Part shown: positions 7,809 through 17,210 of the stretch, in pieces
How positions within the stretch are numbered: position 1 is the stretch's first letter
Layout of the letters: each line of letters opens with the position of its first letter
From: Arenibacter palladensis
GTDB taxonomy: Bacteria; Bacteroidota; Bacteroidia; Flavobacteriales; Flavobacteriaceae
Direction of reading: 5' to 3'
Assembly (NCBI RefSeq): GCF_900129275.1
Contig: NZ_FQUX01000001.1
Coordinates: 1,054,001-1,118,000 of the forward strand
DNA: 64,000 nucleotides
Position numbers and translations under genes: made by a program
The notes under the pieces: model-generated
Database searches by the model: none
Told to the model about the DNA's origin: nothing
The model's input: the letters and a program-made list of their open reading frames with translations, nothing else

Positions 7809-10800
7809 GGTGCAGAAGTTATGCTTTTAGTTATTGATGATATATTTTGCTGATTTTGATCAAAACTGATAATTACTTGTTCTTCGCCTCCTTTTAAATA
7901 AAAACTAGTTGTATTACTAGAGGCTGGTTGTTTGGCAGCTCTCCCATACCAACCATATAACCCTTCATTTGGAACTTCGATTTCAATTATTTTACTCATT
8001 CCATTCCATTCAGGCATTACGGCAGTTCCTTCAATTACATCTGATATTTGGCTTGGTTTATTAAAAGTCCAATATGAACCATTAGGCAAAGTATTTCCTA
8101 TCCTTGTAATATCATCCCAAGGTTTGTAACCATCAAAAACACGATATATTTTTGTGCCAGGTTTTACTTTAATCAGATATATTCCATTTCCTAAGTCCTC
8201 AACGATCTCAATAGAGTTACGTACTTTAAGTGAAGCATTTTTAATAAATGTACTTGCTTGATTCTTGTACATTTTAAATTCTTTATTGACAACATTTCTA
8301 ATAACATCATAATTTATATTATCAACTGAATTTGATAAATAATTCCCTTGAGTTATTCCTGGAACGTTATAATCATCAGTTAGCACTTTTCTATGATGAA
8401 CACTTTTAGCATTATCAAGTTTATTGAATAAAGTAGTATTATCAGAAGCGTTGGTAAAAGCTTGTTCAACTTTAGTAGCATCCAACCCTTCATCTAACCA
8501 TCCTTGAATTTTCGTTTTCGAACCAGCTCCAAGCAAAGCTTCAAGGTCATCTAACCATTTAACCGCATTCTCAGCTAAATCATCAATTTCTTTTAAGGCT
8601 GTTTGGTAATCATCTTGGAGTCCGTTGCGTTGAATAATGTCCTCAAGCTGAGTAATAATTTCGTCAATTTCTGCTTGCTCGAGTTCATTATTGTTCTTTT
8701 TTAGTTTAGTTGCTCTAATAAATTCTCTCAATTCTTCAACTGAGTATCTGCTAACTTTTGCAGCAGATTTAGCAAGATCTGTTGCTAGGTCTACCCCACC
8801 TTTGGCGGCAAGCGCGTAAGAAACATATTTCCATGCTTCCCATTTTTCTTTGCATTTTTGTTTATCTTCTTCTGATTCTAATTTATCACACCCGTAAGGT
8901 CCAGACTCTGTAAGACCCGTAGTAATGTCTGCCACGGAATAGGCGAAATCGAAAAGTTTTACCGAATTTTGGAACGCAATGGCAACCCTTGTCCCATCCT
9001 TTGCTGCCCGTATAGCGGTTATCGCACCAGCACCTTCTCCTAAGGTCCCTATTGTTAAGGCTACATTGAAAGCATTCCAACCAAAATTTTTCCATCTTTG
9101 GTTAGTTTCATTTTCACCTAAATATTCTAAGAAAATGGCTGGTACAGGCGTCATTTCTCCGCAAATTTCCGATGCTCTAGGGTCTTCTGAACAACCTGAA
9201 GCTAATGGCGAAACATCATTTAGAATGGTAAGTCCAATCATGTGAAATGGAGAGACATTATCTAATAAGGTATCATGTTCTCTGTTGCTGCCACACCCTC
9301 TTGTTCCTGAACAGCATGAAATACATTTTTTAACAGATACTTTGTACGTATTTTGGTTATAGGTAATACTGAAATCATTACGGTTTTGAACATATGATAC
9401 TAGCACGTAGTCTTTTTGTTCTATGTCCCAAACTAAAGTAGTTTCTATCTTTAGATTACCGTCTGTTGCCATTACTGTTGAAAGGCGTAAAATTTCTCGA
9501 AAAAAGTCTGAATATGCATCGCCAGTAAAGTAATCGCTAAGCCTGTTTTTAAAATGGTAGATAAGGGCCTTTTCGTTAATCTTATATTCTTCAGATTCTA
9601 ATGCAGCTAAAAAAGCAGTTGCTTCTTCGTCTTTTATTGCTTCTGTAAGTTTTGCAATTACCTCATGATGATTTGGGTAAAAGAGTTTTTCTAGTTCTCC
9701 ATTGAACATAATCTTAAACATTTCAAGTTTTCTATCTAAACTTAAAAGTTCAAGCACGTCTATTTCCAGGCCAAATGCCATTTCAAAAAGTTCATCTCTT
9801 TGCTCTATTTGCAAAAGATTATCAATATCATTTGAAACCCATTGATCAAGACTGTTTAATGCTTTATAATATTTTTCCCAGCTAAATGTTTTTTGAACAT
9901 TTTGCGCGATACTCTTTGCTGAATTTTCCCATGCTTTAAATTGCTTTTTTTGGGCTTCAATTAATTCATCGGAACCTTGCTTGCAAATCAATTCAGCAAC
10001 TTTTTTTAGGTAATCTTTTTCCGAGCCTTCAACGGTTGGTAAGTTTTTGTAAGAATCAAAATATTCTTGGCCCAAATCACACAAATCTGTTGCACAATTA
10101 GTTGAAATATCAACAGGGAGTAAATTTGAATTAGTACTTGAGAAATTAAGACTGTTTTTATTACTGTTTACGTACCCGTAGTTTGTCAAATAGGTGTTAG
10201 CACATTTATTTGGCACCGATTCAAATAGATAAACAATAGAGTTATTTTGTATATCTGGAATGAGTTTTAGTACAAAGGGATTAGGATTTCCTTCTGCAAA
10301 ATAGCCTTCGAAACTACCAGTTGTACTATACTTTGCATCATAAGCACTACCATTATTTAGCCTGAAACCGGGCACCGTTCCTTTAACTCGATTAGAGCCT
10401 TCTTTTGCTCTAATAATACCTGAGTTTTCAATTGAAAAAGGCTTCCAATCGGGCGTAAACCAAATCCTCCCAGCAATCTCCCCATCCTCATCATCCTGAA
10501 ATACATAAAACTTCAATTCTGGGTTGTGAAGTTGTTTCCAGTCCGTATGGCTGAGTAATGAACCGTTGGCATAGTCCATAAGCCAGTCGGTTTTGCCTTC
10601 AGTGTCCTTTCCGTATTGGTCAAAAGGATGTTGTAGTGCAAAAACCCCGTGACCAATTTCATGAGCTATAGTTTTAGCCAGCTCCCCTTTACCTTCTTCA
10701 TCGGCATTTTGATTGTCGTTACCGGTAAATACAAAACCAAACTGTCTCTGTAAGGGCATAAATCCGCCTATAGGTTTGGAAGGTTTGACTACGCTACCAA

Positions 10801-13417
10801 AAACAAATACATAGTATTTATTAATATTGTAATCGATTTTATTTTTGAGGTCAGCAATGACTGCTTGTTGTTCGGAATTGTAATTGGTGAGCCAACCACT
10901 ATCACCAATATCCAAACGGGCATTATCTCCCAATACTGCCAGGTCTAGTTCGGCACTAGAGGTCTGCGTTTCTATGTTAATCGTTGCAACTCCCTTTTTA
11001 AAGATTTTGGCTACCTCGGTTGCCAATCCGTTCACGTTCCCTCCGCTCACGGAAACTAAAACAACATCTACGGGTCTATCCGTCATATGCCAAAGGGTAA
11101 AGGCCCCGGCGGTCAGCTGTTTGGTCCTGTCCGTTTTGGAGGGCACTACGGCATAGATGATTTCATTCTCGAAAGTGTAATGACCTTTGAGGGTTAGCCG
11201 AATAGTATTATTGCCTCTAATTTCAACAGGGATTTTTTTACCCTGTTTTGTTTTAAATACAATACTATCCAATACATATTGGTTGCTGCCTGTTTGTTCT
11301 ATTATGGCATCAACATAAGCTGTCTGGCCTTTTTCAACGGCCTGATGAGCCAAAGTGTATTCATTACCATCGGCATCTAGTATGGTGGTGTATTCCTTTT
11401 TTATACTGGCATTTGCGGCTCTAGGTATCTCGTCAAAACCATATTCCCCCAGTACTTCTTTGAATGTTATCTGGATATCCTTTGCTGTCAAGCGTTCCAA
11501 TTGCCCGTTCGTGGATATGCCTTCCACATTATTGGAGGTTACAGCACCTCCCGAATCGATCTGACCTCCATCTCTAATCTCGCCGCTGCCATCAATATGA
11601 TAGACTTGGCCTTCACCATCAACGACTACCTTGTCATCACCCAAAGGTTCCGAGATAGAGGCCCCATTTTCCGGATTGGTTATGGTCACCATTCCGTCCT
11701 TTATTTTAATGTAATTTCCAACACTGTCTCTTGGAATCATGAAGTTGACCCGTATTTCATCAAGGTCATTATCTCCTTCGAAAGGTTCGGCAACTAAATC
11801 ACTTATGGTATCCACTGTCTCCACCACCTCGTCCACATCCAGAATACTCGCTAAGTTGGGGTCATAGACCGTAACCACGGTGCCCTCGGACATTTGCTTA
11901 TCGGTATTGATGAGAACATTGGTGAATTCAACACCAACCTTAATGCTGTTGAGATAGGGAATAGTTACATACCCCTTACCGGTAAATCGTCCTTTGCTAC
12001 CACTTATCTCCAAAACATGTATTGGAAAGTCCCCGGCTACAAAACTTTCTCCTGTACTTAATTTAGGAAGAGGTTCTTTATTCGTCAGGCTAAAATTGGG
12101 GGTTATGCCACATTGGTAAACACTGGCTTCATTATCGGCTAAAAAGGTGGTGAACTGCTTGGTCACACTCCATTCGCTACCTGTAACCACACATTTTTTC
12201 TGCAATTGGTATTCGTAGGTAGTACCGGCCTTTAAATCCCACAGTGTGGATTGGTTGGTAGTGGTTTTATTCAAGAACCACTCGTTCGTATTGCCTTTCT
12301 GTCTATAACGTATAGCATATTCTGGAACCTCCGTAGAAAAATCATCCCAAAAAATATTGGCATTGGTGCTGCCTTTTACTTCATGGCCTATTCCTATGGG
12401 CAAATCGCATGACCCTGCATAGCTAAAGGAGAATATTTCACTATACCCTTGATTTTTAAATAGTCCGATTTCTTCAGCACCCTGTTTGGCTTTTGCCTGT
12501 ATCCGCCAAGCATAGTTTTTTCCAGATAGTAAAAGAGGGTCGGACGGCCCATATACATAAGTGGTGGCGGTATTGGTGGTCTGAAATACGGGTGGGGAAC
12601 TTAAAAAGGCGGCTTGAGGGTCTATTTGGGTGTCCCAAATCTCTACCAAGCTTAGCTCATATTCCACATTGCTAACGTTAATACTTCTGGGTGTCCATTG
12701 AAATACAATGTTTTGCGGATTGTTCTCGGCAACGAGGGTCTTGTTCCTTGGGGATATTAAAAAAGGAGGTTCGTTCTGGAAGACCACACTTATAGCACAG
12801 CTTTTTTGGGAAAGGCGGTTGCCGGTAAGAACATCATACACCTCATAACAAAACTGATAGGCTCCTTCGGGAATAGCTTGTCCATAGACATTGGGTGAAA
12901 TACCCGTAATATTTTCAAAGCGAAAATATGGAGCCAATTCTGCATCGGTCAATACCAAGGGAACACCGCCTTCTAAAAACAAGGGACTTGAGCCAACTAC
13001 TACATCATTGCTCTGGAACGAAATTCCATTTCCTTGAAAATAGGCCTTTAGCCGTATTTCACGATTGTTGATTTCTAAATCGTTCAGTATAATTTGAAGC
13101 CGTAACGAGCTGTTTGTGGTACTGGCATCGGCATATTGCGAAAAGTATATGGGTGGTGGTGGGGTAACCTGGGGAATTAATTGTACAGGAAAGGATTGGG
13201 CACTAGCAAGCAAACAGTTAGCTGTTAGCAGAAGCCACAAGAAAACCCTCCCAAATCTACTACATCTTATAGCTGAAATATTAAAAGGGTCAAAGGAATT
13301 ATTATTGGCAAAAGAAATATGTAATGAATGCCATATGTTCGCACACCACCTTTTAAAGGAAAAGTTCCCTTTAAAAACGGAAAAAATAAAAACATACAGT
13401 CGTAATAGTTTTGCCAT
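7796..13417 (-). CDS. Modular surface protein with FN3-like repeats, zincin motif and a C-terminal toxin-like domain
   Basis: A 1873-aa protein. Residues about 1-55 form an unusual pre-extension. A signal peptide follows (FGRVFLWLLLTANCLLASAQ, about 55-75). Residues about 76-330 resemble the N-terminal region annotated as TANFOR in Bacteroidota (from memory). A fibronectin-III-like unit lies at about 336-425 (CDLP...TTF) and a beta domain starting CGITPNF at about 434. At about 915-935 is HEIGHGVFALQH followed by a Met-turn-like LMDYANG, as in zincin metallopeptidases. A Cys-rich and hydrophobic pre-toxin region spans about 1385-1530. The last 120 residues carry YRVFDG, GSYWTF and GGEEQVII, a pattern like the ART/TNT superfamily of NAD-consuming toxins; the exact activity is inference. 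There is no type IX sorting tail. The 3' end overlaps a small immunity-like gene, and the 818-aa barrel gene lies 56 nt upstream. Confidence 0.75.
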   Translation of the reverse strand: MAKLLRLYVFIFSVFKGNFSFKRWCANIWHSLHISFANNNSFDPFNISAIRCSRFGRVFLWLLLTANCLLASAQSFPVQLIPQVTPPPPIYFSQYADASTTNSSLRLQIILNDLEINNREIRLKAYFQGNGISFQSNDVVVGSSPLFLEGGVPLVLTDAELAPYFRFENITGISPNVYGQAIPEGAYQFCYEVYDVLTGNRLSQKSCAISVVFQNEPPFLISPRNKTLVAENNPQNIVFQWTPRSINVSNVEYELSLVEIWDTQIDPQAAFLSSPPVFQTTNTATTYVYGPSDPLLLSGKNYAWRIQAKAKQGAEEIGLFKNQGYSEIFSFSYAGSCDLPIGIGHEVKGSTNANIFWDDFSTEVPEYAIRYRQKGNTNEWFLNKTTTNQSTLWDLKAGTTYEYQLQKKCVVTGSEWSVTKQFTTFLADNEASVYQCGITPNFSLTNKEPLPKLSTGESFVAGDFPIHVLEISGSKGRFTGKGYVTIPYLNSIKVGVEFTNVLINTDKQMSEGTVVTVYDPNLASILDVDEVVETVDTISDLVAEPFEGDNDLDEIRVNFMIPRDSVGNYIKIKDGMVTITNPENGASISEPLGDDKVVVDGEGQVYHIDGSGEIRDGGQIDSGGAVTSNNVEGISTNGQLERLTAKDIQITFKEVLGEYGFDEIPRAANASIKKEYTTILDADGNEYTLAHQAVEKGQTAYVDAIIEQTGSNQYVLDSIVFKTKQGKKIPVEIRGNNTIRLTLKGHYTFENEIIYAVVPSKTDRTKQLTAGAFTLWHMTDRPVDVVLVSVSGGNVNGLATEVAKIFKKGVATINIETQTSSAELDLAVLGDNARLDIGDSGWLTNYNSEQQAVIADLKNKIDYNINKYYVFVFGSVVKPSKPIGGFMPLQRQFGFVFTGNDNQNADEEGKGELAKTIAHEIGHGVFALQHPFDQYGKDTEGKTDWLMDYANGSLLSHTDWKQLHNPELKFYVFQDDEDGEIAGRIWFTPDWKPFSIENSGIIRAKEGSNRVKGTVPGFRLNNGSAYDAKYSTTGSFEGYFAEGNPNPFVLKLIPDIQNNSIVYLFESVPNKCANTYLTNYGYVNSNKNSLNFSSTNSNLLPVDISTNCATDLCDLGQEYFDSYKNLPTVEGSEKDYLKKVAELICKQGSDELIEAQKKQFKAWENSAKSIAQNVQKTFSWEKYYKALNSLDQWVSNDIDNLLQIEQRDELFEMAFGLEIDVLELLSLDRKLEMFKIMFNGELEKLFYPNHHEVIAKLTEAIKDEEATAFLAALESEEYKINEKALIYHFKNRLSDYFTGDAYSDFFREILRLSTVMATDGNLKIETTLVWDIEQKDYVLVSYVQNRNDFSITYNQNTYKVSVKKCISCCSGTRGCGSNREHDTLLDNVSPFHMIGLTILNDVSPLASGCSEDPRASEICGEMTPVPAIFLEYLGENETNQRWKNFGWNAFNVALTIGTLGEGAGAITAIRAAKDGTRVAIAFQNSVKLFDFAYSVADITTGLTESGPYGCDKLESEEDKQKCKEKWEAWKYVSYALAAKGGVDLATDLAKSAAKVSRYSVEELREFIRATKLKKNNNELEQAEIDEIITQLEDIIQRNGLQDDYQTALKEIDDLAENAVKWLDDLEALLGAGSKTKIQGWLDEGLDATKVEQAFTNASDNTTLFNKLDNAKSVHHRKVLTDDYNVPGITQGNYLSNSVDNINYDVIRNVVNKEFKMYKNQASTFIKNASLKVRNSIEIVEDLGNGIYLIKVKPGTKIYRVFDGYKPWDDITRIGNTLPNGSYWTFNKPSQISDVIEGTAVMPEWNGMSKIIEIEVPNEGLYGWYGRAAKQPASSNTTSFYLKGGEEQVIISFDQNQQNISSITKSITSAPWTN

Positions 13418-13473
13418 ACAATATTAATATCCGGTTGGATAATAAATTTCTGGCCTTTAGGGGGGTAGGGGCC

Positions 13474-15930
13474 TTAGTTTTTGTTAATATAATTCAATTC
13501 AAAATCATCAGGATTAACAAGGCCCAAGGATTTTTTGTAATAAAAATCAATAATCTCATTTTCTAAATAATCTTCCAATTCATCCACATCTTGGCTATTA
13601 TCAAATATCTCGAATGATTTTACTGATGCCAGTTGTTTAAAATCTTTTAGATATCCAGCTGGTTCCAGAACAACATCAATAGAATTAAATTCCATGAAAA
13701 TTCCCTGCATCCAGCGGTGGCCAACTAATTTTTGTAAGCGCTCTTCCCGTTCTGCCAAAAGGGCCTTAAAGGTCAATTTTTCTTCCTCGGGGGCCTCTAT
13801 TGCTCTATCTTTTTTGTTCAACGGGTGTTCGTCCACTTTCACCTTGGTTTCTACAAAGCTATTTTCCAAGGTGAGGTCTATTTTACGCATATCAAACTTA
13901 ATTTTTTGTATAACAGCAAATAAGGCGTCATTATAGGTGGCCAAGAAATCTTCAAAAGAATAGAGTTCTTTTAAAAAGGTGATAGCATTTTCTTTATAGG
14001 GCTGCTCTTGTTTTTGATCTTTCACCAAAGCCAATAAAAGCGTTAGCTCATTTTTTTTGAATTGTGGTATATCCGCAAATTGAGAACTTTGAAAAACTGT
14101 AGTAAGTTGTCGGTTCAGCTCTGGAATAGTACCACTATAAGTGACATTTCTGTAGCGGAAACTTAAGATGTTTTCGCTGATACCAAGTGGGTTGACCCGA
14201 GGGGCACGCTCTCCAGGCTCCAAATTCAGTTTGAAGTTATCAAAGGCATAACTATAACCAAAAGTTACGGTTAGGTCGCGTCCCGTATTTAAAGTGGAAT
14301 TGCGAAAAAGCGCCAAGAAATTTAGGCTAAGGTTATGTTTTTTCAATAGGGCATAATTACTGCCCAATCTAATATTGTATATATTATTTTGTTGCTGGCC
14401 ATTGGCATAGGAAGTGTTGTAGGAGGTAGAAAGATGGGTGCGGAGTTGTTTTTCAAAGAATTGTTTCCCTATCGCCAATGTTGGGCCCACGGTAAGGCTA
14501 TTGTCTGTTTCACCAATTGTATTGAAGGAGGTGTTAGCAGCTAAGGTAACAGTCAGGTTTTGTTTGGGGTAACCAAGACTATACCCTGCCATACCATTAT
14601 AAAAGGCATTATTGCCTCCGGCTATGTTTTCACCCTCTTGTTGGTTGTTGGAATTTTGGTACACCAAATTCAGGTTGGTGCTATGCTGTTTGTTCTCCGT
14701 CTTTTTTAGAATATAATTTATACCGAGATTGGCATTTTGCGATAACTGTCTGTAATTTAGGGTGTCTATATTATCGAATTCCCCAACTTGGTTGATATAG
14801 TCGAATTGGTCTCGAATATTGGTGTAGGATTGAAAGTTGGAGTATCCCGCATTGATACCCAAACGTTCCGATGCCATATAATTAAGATTTATGGCACTTA
14901 CAATACGCTGTTGGTCCGATGTCTTGGCATTATCCAGATTGTCTTGTTGTATTCCTGCATTTACACTGAGGTTTACCTTGTTATTAAAGAGGGTCTGACT
15001 TGCATTAAGGGTAATGTTCTCCAAATCATTATTAAAGTAGTAAGCGCCCAGCGTCTTATATTCCGGGTCTATACGTTCGTAACCAGCGCCCACAGTACCG
15101 TTACCGGCAGGATAGGAAAAAGAAGCATTTAAGGCGTTGTAATAATTTGTACTTATATTTTCATTGAGCATAAAAAAGAGCAGACCGTTGGAGGCAGGAG
15201 CATCAGTTAGCCTAGCATCTTCGGTGACCCCAGAAATGGCATACTCAATTCTTATTTGGGCCTTGTCCAATAATCGGAAATCCGATTCAAACGAAAGAAC
15301 TGCATTGTCTTTAGGTGAAAGTCCCAGTTCTACAGGGAAAGGATTTTCCAAGGAATTTTCATCATCGGACGCCTTAAAAAGGATAATTCCCAATTTCATA
15401 AAATCGAAATCATAGGCCGTTTTTATTCCGTAACCTATGCGCTTATAAGCTGTAAGCGCTCTCGGTTCTTCAGGATTGTACTCCGTTGCTTTCAGGAAGC
15501 GACCGTACATGGCACTGATCTGGAATTTCCCTTCGGGATTTAAATCGAAACCACCTCCGCTAAACTGGTGTCCGCTGAGGGTGTAAGGGGAGAAGGTCAT
15601 ACCAACATCCCCAATATGTGCGGTAGCCCATTTATAGGAAGGATGAAGACTTAATCGATTGAATTTAAAAGGATTTGGAAAATCAAAATTTTGATTGGAG
15701 TAGGTGAACGAAAGTGGTATATTATAAAGTCCGGCTATATTGAAATTGAGATTACCCGTTAAATAATAGGTTAAATCCTGTCGGTTGGCGGTCCCGTCAT
15801 AGTAGACAGCATTTGCGGCAATCCCTCCATTGTACCGCACCCATTTTTCTTTGCCCAATTGGTCAAAATTGATACTCTGGGAAAAACCAAACGTACAGCA
15901 CATAACCAAGGGGCATATAAGTTTGAACAA
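13474..15930 (-). CDS. Outer-membrane beta-barrel protein, locus-specific
   Basis: An 818-aa protein with a short signal peptide (CPLVMCCTFGFSQ) and long runs of alternating hydrophobic strands with Tyr/Asn-rich turns, as in large outer-membrane barrels. Residues about 600-818 are instead charged and helical and probably periplasmic. The start is TTG at 15930; an in-frame TAA seven codons upstream excludes a longer version. It is the first gene of the minus-strand locus and lies 56 nt before the 1873-aa protein. It may serve as export channel or surface anchor for that protein (inference). No TonB plug domain is visible. Confidence 0.7.
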   Translation of the reverse strand: MFKLICPLVMCCTFGFSQSINFDQLGKEKWVRYNGGIAANAVYYDGTANRQDLTYYLTGNLNFNIAGLYNIPLSFTYSNQNFDFPNPFKFNRLSLHPSYKWATAHIGDVGMTFSPYTLSGHQFSGGGFDLNPEGKFQISAMYGRFLKATEYNPEEPRALTAYKRIGYGIKTAYDFDFMKLGIILFKASDDENSLENPFPVELGLSPKDNAVLSFESDFRLLDKAQIRIEYAISGVTEDARLTDAPASNGLLFFMLNENISTNYYNALNASFSYPAGNGTVGAGYERIDPEYKTLGAYYFNNDLENITLNASQTLFNNKVNLSVNAGIQQDNLDNAKTSDQQRIVSAINLNYMASERLGINAGYSNFQSYTNIRDQFDYINQVGEFDNIDTLNYRQLSQNANLGINYILKKTENKQHSTNLNLVYQNSNNQQEGENIAGGNNAFYNGMAGYSLGYPKQNLTVTLAANTSFNTIGETDNSLTVGPTLAIGKQFFEKQLRTHLSTSYNTSYANGQQQNNIYNIRLGSNYALLKKHNLSLNFLALFRNSTLNTGRDLTVTFGYSYAFDNFKLNLEPGERAPRVNPLGISENILSFRYRNVTYSGTIPELNRQLTTVFQSSQFADIPQFKKNELTLLLALVKDQKQEQPYKENAITFLKELYSFEDFLATYNDALFAVIQKIKFDMRKIDLTLENSFVETKVKVDEHPLNKKDRAIEAPEEEKLTFKALLAEREERLQKLVGHRWMQGIFMEFNSIDVVLEPAGYLKDFKQLASVKSFEIFDNSQDVDELEDYLENEIIDFYYKKSLGLVNPDDFELNYINKN

Positions 15931-16208
15931 TGGCGTGTTCTTAGAGTTTTAAAAATAAGTTAAAATTTTAATTTTAACATAATTTTTTCGATGAACTACC
16001 TCATGTTATTTGTAGGACTCTCATTTTTTATTTATAAGATTATTCTTGTTAGAGGTGTAATAGAGGGTAGTTCGATAAATTTTAATTGTGAAAATAGGTA
16101 TTAGTTTTTAATTGTCATTTAATGAAATGAGGGGATTATGATTGAAGCATGTAGGAGGGAGTCGTAATGCAATTAATTACCTAATCTTGCATCGTGCCAA
16201 TGACTGTT
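15931..16208. other. Upstream region of the toxin locus, no gene seen
   Basis: AT-rich non-coding DNA between the start of the barrel gene and the repeat at 16209. It should contain the promoter of the 15.8-kb minus-strand locus, but no clear TAnnTTTG box close to the start could be fixed. Confidence 0.4.
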
Positions 16209-16263
16209 GACGGCACGAGCCTGCCTAGCCGTCAGGCAGGCGTGACGCTCGCGCTAGCGGGGG
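16209..16263. repeat. Longest copy of the GC-rich REP-like repeat
   Basis: It contains both modules found separately elsewhere: gacggcacgagcctg (as at 7321) and tgacgctcgcgctagcggg (as at 6425). A hairpin GCCTGCCT-agccgtc-AGGCAGGC sits between them. It lies in non-coding DNA between the barrel gene and the mazF-like gene, so it marks one edge of the accessory region. Confidence 0.6.
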
Positions 16264-16403
16264 AATTTGAGTCGCGGTTTAGTTTTTGATTAGTTGGTTG
16301 TTAACTTGTCATATCTGTTTTCAAGTATTTTGAGGTAGGCTTTTCTCATTTTAGCAGTTAGGAATGATTTATTGATACATTCAAGAGCTTATGGTCTATA
16401 TTT

Positions 16404-16727
16404 TTAGTCAACAAAGGTTTCTTTTATTATCTCTTTACATTTTTCTATTTCCGTTTGGGTTAGGCTTTCAAAAACTCGGATAATTCTTGTTTTGTCAACT
16501 GACCTGATTTGATCGATTGCAACCATTCCCTTTTTACCATGGTGTTTTACCGAAACTCTTGTTGGATATTTTTTTAAATTAGTTGTCATTGGTGCAAGGA
16601 CAATTGTCTTTAAATATTTGTTCATTTCATCTGGAGAGATAATAACACAAGGTCTTGTTTTTTTTATTTCACTTCCAATTGTCGGATCTAAATTTACTAG
16701 AACGATGTTATATTGTTTTAAATCCAT
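16404..16727 (-). CDS. mazF: MazF/PemK-type endoribonuclease toxin
   Basis: A 107-aa protein with the MazF fold signature: the start QYNIVLVNLDPTIGSEIKK, then RPCVIISPDEMN, a central APMTTN and GMVAIDQIRSVDK, which holds the conserved strand used in the active site. In the family this is a ribosome-independent mRNA interferase neutralised by the upstream MazE. The start overlaps the 3' end of the antitoxin gene by 10 nt, a normal type II operon order. Length is typical for the family. Confidence 0.88.
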   Translation of the reverse strand: MDLKQYNIVLVNLDPTIGSEIKKTRPCVIISPDEMNKYLKTIVLAPMTTNLKKYPTRVSVKHHGKKGMVAIDQIRSVDKTRIIRVFESLTQTEIEKCKEIIKETFVD

Positions 16728-16963
16728 TCTTCTAGATTTTCATCTTCAAAAACATCATTCATGAGTAATTTGTCATCTCCATTATCGTTCATTTTTTTAA
16801 ATTCTTTTTCCCAGTTTTTTCTAGGTATAGTAATAGGTTTAAGAATGATATGTCCTTTTTCAAGAATCAATTCCACCTTGTCTTTTATATTGTATTTTTC
16901 CAAAATTGTCTTGCTTAGACGCAGTCCTTTTGAATTTCCTATTTTGATTATAGTTGCTTCCAT
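16718..16963 (-). CDS. mazE: MazE/AbrB-like antitoxin
   Basis: An 81-aa protein starting MEATIIKIGNSKGLRLSK, the swapped-hairpin AbrB/MazE DNA-binding fold (residues 1-45), followed by an acidic tail (DVFEDENLEEWI) of the kind that wraps the toxin. An in-frame ATG exists further upstream at 17044. I chose 16963 because homologous antitoxins start directly at the MxxTIIKIGNS motif and the upstream stretch is not MazE-like. It overlaps the toxin gene by 10 nt and probably represses its own promoter. Confidence 0.85.
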   Translation of the reverse strand: MEATIIKIGNSKGLRLSKTILEKYNIKDKVELILEKGHIILKPITIPRKNWEKEFKKMNDNGDDKLLMNDVFEDENLEEWI

Positions 16964-17210
16964 AATTTTCTTAAATGTTATTACAAAGTAAATACATATC
17001 AGTTGAATATCAAAATTAATTCCCCATTTATACCTATGGTTCAATTTTCAAAATTGGAATAGCAGGACAGTCCGAAAAATTGATAAAAAATTTCAATCTA
17101 GGTCATAGGTATAATGTTGTAGTTCAATATTGTACTCGCATTTAGGCAAGTATATCAGCCGACTCAAGTATATTAACGCCAAGGAATAAAAGACTCAAAT
17201 ACTGAGCACC

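Noticed and set aside
136-13417. Type IX secretion cargo status of the 1666-aa and 1873-aa proteins
   Set aside because: Neither ends in a recognisable type A or B sorting domain, although gldD/gldE show that the organism likely has the system.
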